Origin: Occultella gossypii
Lineage (GTDB): Bacteria > Actinomycetota > Actinomycetes > Actinomycetales > Beutenbergiaceae
Direction of reading: 5' to 3'
Length of the DNA: 64,000 nt
NCBI RefSeq assembly: GCF_019947135.1
Contig: NZ_JAGSHT010000007.1
Span: 1-64,000 of the forward strand
Below are positions 59,515 through 64,000 of the stretch, piece by piece. A program made the position numbers and the translations under genes. A model generated the notes under the pieces. That model searched no databases, was not told the origin of the DNA, and worked only from the letters and a program-made list of their open reading frames with translations. How positions within the stretch are numbered: position 1 is the stretch's first letter; every line of letters starts with the position of its first letter.

Positions 59515-62229
59515 ATGCAGGCTGGGAGCATTGGCGCGCGCCCACTGCGGCGCTCGCGCGACGCACGGCGGGCAATGCCACCTGGCCACGCGGCGCAGGG
59601 GGTGGCCGGTGCCAGGGCGTACGTCTCCCGGACCCGGGTCCGGGTCCCCCGGGTGTCTGACGCCTTCGTCCCGCGGGAACGCCTGGCAGCCACGGACCTC
59701 GGCAGGCGCGCGGTTTCCCTCGTCAGCGCCCCCGCCGGGTCGGGGAAGACCATGCTCGTGGTCGATTGGGCGCACCGGGCATCGGATCGCGGCGAGGCGG
59801 TCGCCTGGCTCGCCCTCGACGAGAGCGACGACCGGCCCTACGAGTTCTGGTCGGCGCTCATCGACGCTCTGATCGAGGCCGCGCCCACCGACGCAGCCGA
59901 AGAGCTCGATCAGCTCAGCCCGCCTCGGGGACGCGTGGAGCCACGCTTCATCACTGCGCTGACCGAGGTGCTCGATTCGAGTCAGCCGGTCCGATGGCTG
60001 GTCCTCGACGATGTGCACCGGCTGCGCTCGCCGGACGTGCTGGTCGGGCTGGACGCGCTGCTCGCGGACCTCCCGCCTGGCCTGGGTGTCGTCCTGATCA
60101 GCCGCTACGAGCCGGACCTGAACCTCCACCGGCTCCGGTTGTCCGGTGCGATCCACGACGTGCGTGCGGAGGACCTCGCCTTCACCGAGTCCGAGGCGTC
60201 CGACCTGTTCGAACGGGTGGGCAGCACACTCTCGCCGCTGGACGTCGCGCGCGTGGTCGCCCGCACCGAGGGCTGGGCGGCCGGGCTCCGGCTGGCGGCG
60301 GTCTCACTCGCCGGGGCGTCGGATCCGAGCCTGCTCCTCGCGCAGTTCGAGGGCGATCGACGCGAGGTTGCCGACTACCTGTTCACGGAGGTCGTGCAAC
60401 ACCTGCCCGACGACACTCTCAGCTTCCTCCTCGCCACGTGCGCGCCCGAGCAGCTGTCGGTCGAACTGGCCGCCGAACTCTCCGGTCGCGCCGACGCCGG
60501 CAGGATCCTCGACCGCCTCTGCCGGCTGAACGCTCTGGTGGTCCAGTCGGGCGACTCGTCCTGGTACCGGTACCACAGCCTCATGCGTGACTACCTGTCG
60601 GCCGCCTTGGCCCGGGGCGACGTTGACGCGCCGCAGCGTCAACATGCGGCAGCCGCCCGGTGGTTCGATCACCACGACGAACCGGTCGTCGCGTTCGAGC
60701 ACGCGCTGCGTGCCCGTGACCCGGACCTCCTCGCCGGTCTGATCCGCAGCCGTGGGGTGCGTTTGATCCTCTCCGGACACGCACCCACGGTCAGGGACAC
60801 GATCGCGCATTCCGCGCCGGCCGTCCGCCACGACCCCGGTGTCGTCACGATCGCCGCGCTGGCCGCCCTCGAGCTGTCCGACGCCGCGGCCGCCGACGAG
60901 CAACTGGCCGCCCTAGCCGGACTCGGCCCGCCGCACGACGCACAGCAGGCGGCGCTACGAGCGGCCGCCGTCGTCAATCGTGCGCTGCTCGGCGGCGACG
61001 TGCCTCGTGCGCTGCGTGCCACGGGCATCCTCGAGCGCCCACTCTCCGGCGACGCCGATATCGACCTCACCGTCCTGGTGCAGCGTGGCCCCGCACGGAT
61101 GCGCACCGGCGACTACGCGGGCGCCACCGCCGACCTCGAACGGGCCCTGGAACTGGCTCGCGCCGGTGGCCACGACCAGGTCGTCCTCACCACGCTGTCG
61201 CAGTTGGCCGGGATCACCGGGGCCGCGTGCGACTTCCCCGCGACGCAGTCGTGGACCGGCAAGGCGATCGAGTATGCCGTCCCTCGCGGCTGGGCCGATT
61301 CCCCCAGACTCGCCTACGCCTACCTGCTCGCAGGGTGGACGGCGTTCCAGGTCGGGGACGAGCGCGCCGGCGAGTACGCCGACAAAGCGATCCGGGCGCT
61401 CGAGGAGCATGGCAATGTGGAGGTGGAGGTCGGCGTCCGGAGCATGCATGCACTGGCCACGTTCGAGGCCACGACCGGCACCGACCGACACCGGGCGGTC
61501 GCGACGTTCCGGGAGATCTGGGAGAGCCCGCATGCGGAGCAGGTCTCCCCCGGACTGATCGGCTACGCCACGCCCCAGGAGATACGGCTCGCGCTCGCAG
61601 TGGGCGAACACGACTGGGCGGACGACGCCGTGGAGCGGGTCAACAGGCTCCTGCCGAACAGCCTCGAGGCGCTCGCCATGAGAGCGCAGCTCTGGCATGC
61701 ACGTGGCCGGTCGACCGAGGCCCGCCGTCTGCTCACCGTGGCGCTCCGCGACGATCACGTGGTGCATCAGGAGGCGACCAGGGTCTCGGTCAACGTGCTG
61801 GCCGCGGTGGTGGAGGAGGGGCAGGGGAACGACGCCCTCGCGTTCGAGGCCCTGGAGCGCGCCGTCGCCCTCGCCGCGCCGCGGAACTTCAGACGTCCGT
61901 TCATCGACCTCTGGGGAGACATGGAGCCCTTGCTGCGCAAGCACCAGGGGCGATTCGCCCACGATGACACCTTCGTCTCCGCCCTGCTCGACACCGCGCG
62001 GCTACGCGGCGTCGGAGAGGACGGTGCCGCTACGAGCAACACCCTCAGCCCTCGAGAACTCGAACTGCTGCGCGATCTCCCTTCGCCACTGTCGATCAGG
62101 GACATCGCTGCGGCCCGCGGGGTCAGCATCAACACCACCAAGACGCACCTCAGCTCCGTGTACCGCAAGCTCGGCGTCTCGGGTCGGTTCGCCGCGATCC
62201 GGGCGGGGCGTGACCGCGGACTGTTGTGA
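59515..62229 (+). CDS. LAL/MalT-type LuxR regulator 3
   Basis: 904 residues. NTPase domain: Walker A APAGSGKTM (residues ~71-79) and Walker B WLVLDDVHRL, followed by MalT-like motifs such as ARTEGWAAGLRLAAVSLAG. The helical sensor region has TPR-like pairs (RTGDYAGATADLERALELAR). The C-terminal helix-turn-helix reads LSPRELELLRDLPSPLSIRD, then IAAARGVSINTTKTHLSSVY, then RKLGVSGRFAAIRA. The leaderless TAGGCT promoter supports the ATG at 59515. Divergent from the sulfatase gene with a perfect palindrome between them. Confidence 0.93.
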   Translation: MQAGSIGARPLRRSRDARRAMPPGHAAQGVAGARAYVSRTRVRVPRVSDAFVPRERLAATDLGRRAVSLVSAPAGSGKTMLVVDWAHRASDRGEAVAWLALDESDDRPYEFWSALIDALIEAAPTDAAEELDQLSPPRGRVEPRFITALTEVLDSSQPVRWLVLDDVHRLRSPDVLVGLDALLADLPPGLGVVLISRYEPDLNLHRLRLSGAIHDVRAEDLAFTESEASDLFERVGSTLSPLDVARVVARTEGWAAGLRLAAVSLAGASDPSLLLAQFEGDRREVADYLFTEVVQHLPDDTLSFLLATCAPEQLSVELAAELSGRADAGRILDRLCRLNALVVQSGDSSWYRYHSLMRDYLSAALARGDVDAPQRQHAAAARWFDHHDEPVVAFEHALRARDPDLLAGLIRSRGVRLILSGHAPTVRDTIAHSAPAVRHDPGVVTIAALAALELSDAAAADEQLAALAGLGPPHDAQQAALRAAAVVNRALLGGDVPRALRATGILERPLSGDADIDLTVLVQRGPARMRTGDYAGATADLERALELARAGGHDQVVLTTLSQLAGITGAACDFPATQSWTGKAIEYAVPRGWADSPRLAYAYLLAGWTAFQVGDERAGEYADKAIRALEEHGNVEVEVGVRSMHALATFEATTGTDRHRAVATFREIWESPHAEQVSPGLIGYATPQEIRLALAVGEHDWADDAVERVNRLLPNSLEALAMRAQLWHARGRSTEARRLLTVALRDDHVVHQEATRVSVNVLAAVVEEGQGNDALAFEALERAVALAAPRNFRRPFIDLWGDMEPLLRKHQGRFAHDDTFVSALLDTARLRGVGEDGAATSNTLSPRELELLRDLPSPLSIRDIAAARGVSINTTKTHLSSVYRKLGVSGRFAAIRAGRDRGLL

Positions 62230-62289
62230 CCGCGTCGTCTTGGGCCACGGTCCGGCCGTGGCCACCCAGGACCCACATCGGCTGCGTCG

Positions 62290-63216
62290 TCAGCCGGTGT
62301 AGGTCCAGTGCCACGGCTCCGCGGCCACCGTCTCGGTGAAGCCGAAGTCGCCGGCATTCGCGCGCATCCAGCCCAGCTCCTCGAAATCGAGGGTCAGGTC
62401 CACGCTGATGCCCCAGCCGTGCTCGCTCAGCCCTGGCTCCGCGGCCGTGCCGCCCTCGTCGAGGGTGCCGAGTTGTTCGGCCAGCGCGACCTGCTCGTCG
62501 TAGGTGCGGTACGCGGAGTTGATCTCGAACACGACCCCTGCGGCGAGCGCGGCGGCACGAACCTGTTCGAACGCGGCAGCCGCTTCGGCCACGAGCAGGT
62601 AGGTGCCCTGGCCGCTGTCGATCGGGACGAGCGTGGCCGGGTCCAGCCGGCCGTTGTCGGAATCCGCGGCCGACGCCGCAGGCTCGCCCTGCGACTGTGA
62701 CTGCGCGTCCTCCTGCTGAGCCGGTTCGCCGTCCGCAGGCCACTGCTCCTGCGCGGCGCCGTCCGCCTGGCCGTTCGGTGCCGGCGTGGAGCCCTTCGCC
62801 AGCAACGTGTACGCGCCGGCCAGCACCATGGCGAGCACCACGAGGCCGCCCAGTACCGCCAGGACGCGGCGATGAGTGCGCCGGCCTGCGCGGGACGCCG
62901 TCCGCCCCGCCGTAGTTCCGCGGCCGGTTCGTGCTGCCACGACCGGTCGGTGCCCTCGGCCGGCGGGCGGGCGCCGCGGCTGCGTGCCACGCCCGGGTGC
63001 AGGTGCGCGTGAGGACGCCGCAGGCCGGGTCGGCGACTGCGCCCTGACCGTACTCGCGCGCCGGGCCGTGACCTGTTCGCCCGGGCGGCGCGTGGCACGG
63101 GTGGACCCACCCGTGTCGGCACGTGGCAACGGCACCACGTGCGCCGAGCCGGAGCGCGATCGAGCCCTCGGGCGTACCGGACGGGGCCCGGTCTGCGGGC
63201 CTGCGCCGTCCACCAT
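62290..63216 (-). CDS. VanY-like D-Ala-D-Ala carboxypeptidase, membrane-anchored
   Basis: 308 residues. A basic, disordered N-terminus (~110 residues, Arg/Pro/Ala-rich) precedes one membrane helix (VLAVLGGLVVLAMVLAGAYT), then a Gln/Ala linker, then an extracellular M15B peptidase domain. Zinc and catalytic motifs are visible: SAYRTYDEQ, the SxHxxGxxxD motif in GLSEHGWGISVDL, and EPWHWTY. It trims peptidoglycan stem peptides. The ATG at 63216 is chosen over 63252 because a TATCCT -10 lies exactly 6 nt upstream (leaderless). It is convergent with LuxR 3 but carries no regional palindrome. Confidence 0.9.
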   Translation of the reverse strand: MVDGAGPQTGPRPVRPRARSRSGSAHVVPLPRADTGGSTRATRRPGEQVTARRASTVRAQSPTRPAASSRAPAPGRGTQPRRPPAGRGHRPVVAARTGRGTTAGRTASRAGRRTHRRVLAVLGGLVVLAMVLAGAYTLLAKGSTPAPNGQADGAAQEQWPADGEPAQQEDAQSQSQGEPAASAADSDNGRLDPATLVPIDSGQGTYLLVAEAAAAFEQVRAAALAAGVVFEINSAYRTYDEQVALAEQLGTLDEGGTAAEPGLSEHGWGISVDLTLDFEELGWMRANAGDFGFTETVAAEPWHWTYTG

Positions 63217-63222
63217 GGCCAC

Positions 63223-63228
63223 AGGATA
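63223..63228 (-). promoter_or_regulatory. -10 element of leaderless promoter for the VanY-like gene
   Basis: TATCCT on the minus strand, followed by 6 nt and the ATG at 63216. Confidence 0.55.
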
Positions 63229-63348
63229 GGCAGCGGCCGACCGGGCCGGCATCAGACCAGGGGTTGATCGCGGCGGAGCCGGGTCCCGACGTCGGCTGTC
63301 ACGCCCACCCGAGGGAATGATTCACGCCACACCCTTCTTGTCAGATAT

Positions 63349-64000
63349 ATGCGCCTACCTCCGGCATCGGCCGCGATCTCCACCGACGAGGCGGCCGCCA
63401 TCGACGAACTGCTGGGCCGGATGCGGTGGTCCGCGGGCGGGATCGAACGGCTGCAGCTGATGCCCGGGCACGCCCGCCGGGTACGCGGCGCGGGCGTCCG
63501 GTTCGTGTACGTGGTCTCCGGCACCGCCGTGCTGCCCGGGCTGCCCGTCGAGGCCGCTGCCGGGTCCGCGATCGCGACCACCGGGGATGTCCGGGTGCAG
63601 CCGGGTGACTTCGTGCTCCTGCCCCGTGGCGGCGCGTACGAGGTGCGCACCGAGCCGGCCGCGGCCGGGGCGAGCCTGGTCACCGGCACGCTCGCGCTGG
63701 CCGCGGCACCGTTCGAACGCATCACCGACCTGATGCCGGCGGTGCTGTTCAGCTGCGGGTTCCGGCTGGCCGAACCGGCCTACGGCGGCCTGCTGGGCAT
63801 GATCGACGCCGAGCTCGCCCGCGCCCGCCCCGGTGGCCCGGCCGTGCTCGACCGGCTGATCGACCTGGTGGTCTCCGCGGCGCTGCGAGCCTGGTTGGAA
63901 CGTGGCTGTGCGAGTGCGCGGACCTGGCTCACCCAGCTGCGCGATCCCCAGCTGCGCCGCGCCCTCGAGGCCATCCACGCCGAGCCGGGCTCACCCTGGA
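63349..64000 (+). CDS. AraC family regulator, N-terminal part (runs off the window)
   Basis: An open frame of 217 codons with no stop before the end. It starts ATG at 63349 (MRLPPASAAISTDEAAAIDE). The visible part is a cupin-type sensor domain: VYVVSGTAVLPG, GDFVLLPRGGAYEV, then LVTGTLALAAAPFERITDLM. The last residues, WLTQLRDPQLRRALEAIHAE, are those that usually lead into an AraC helix-turn-helix, which must lie beyond the window. The gene is divergent from the VanY-like gene (132-bp gap), whose TATCCT promoter lies in that gap. Confidence 0.82.
   Translation, partial: MRLPPASAAISTDEAAAIDELLGRMRWSAGGIERLQLMPGHARRVRGAGVRFVYVVSGTAVLPGLPVEAAAGSAIATTGDVRVQPGDFVLLPRGGAYEVRTEPAAAGASLVTGTLALAAAPFERITDLMPAVLFSCGFRLAEPAYGGLLGMIDAELARARPGGPAVLDRLIDLVVSAALRAWLERGCASARTWLTQLRDPQLRRALEAIHAEPGSPW

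Noticed and set aside
1-64000. CRISPR arrays, tRNA or rRNA genes, insertion sequences, phage attachment sites and riboswitches
   Set aside because: No repeat-spacer pattern, no cloverleaf or rRNA-like segment, no transposase, and no long leader with a recognisable aptamer was seen by eye; a covariance-model search would be needed for small RNAs.

Overview
The window is one stretch of very GC-rich chromosome from an actinobacterium. The signs are codon use, short or overlapping intergenic gaps (ATGA/GTGA junctions), several apparently leaderless promoters (TANNNT 6-8 nt before ATG/GTG), a gatC-gatA-gatB operon, a CUT1 sugar ABC system without its own ATPase, and many families typical of Micrococcales (DUF6325, DUF7144, DUF5979 and GAP-family proteins). 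A Beutenbergia/Ruania/Occultella-like soil or plant organism is a guess; no rRNA, tRNA, IS element or CRISPR array was seen. The first 79 bases are C/G homopolymer runs and look like a contig edge.

Layout. (1) 0.1-3.4 kb: gatCAB, the tRNA-dependent amidotransferase. (2) 3.6-7.2 kb: a DinB-like protein fused to a membrane tail, a DUF1444-like protein, a divergent marR/membrane-protein pair and a VOC protein. (3) 7.2-23 kb: a carbohydrate locus. An AraC regulator diverges from DUF5107-TPR, a cellulase-like clan GH-A hydrolase, a lipoprotein, two permeases and a GH36 alpha-galactosidase with a 1-bp frameshift. On the other strand lie an MFS transporter and a GH2 enzyme fused to a whole DUF2804 domain. 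(4) 23-62 kb: a large set of membrane, ion-transport, surface and small unknown proteins with three MalT/LAL-type LuxR regulators (27.3, 45.6 and 59.5 kb). It includes two SulP transporters, AI-2E family, GAP family, DUF7144, MscS, DUF6325/SHOCT, DUF2254, ClC, CPA1 antiporter, CYTH, DUF389, a 2,486-residue repeat-rich surface protein and a sulfatase. A pxpABC operon and a tetR/VOC pair are inserted in it. (5) 62-64 kb: a leaderless VanY-like peptidase and the start of an AraC regulator that runs off the end.

The main discovery is in region 4. A 17-bp inverted repeat, TCAYCC-N5-GGRTGA, sits in front of nearly every transcription unit from 24.1 to 59.4 kb (six perfect copies, six with one mismatch, one weak). 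At most sites a NANNNT -10 element follows 22-23 bp after the repeat, the geometry of an activator site overlapping the -35 region. The same region holds four paralogous 66-69-residue proteins of unknown function, each beside one of these sites. I read this as one co-regulated envelope/ion-homeostasis regulon, probably controlled by one or more of the LuxR proteins. The motif and its spacing are read directly; the regulator and the physiology are inferred.
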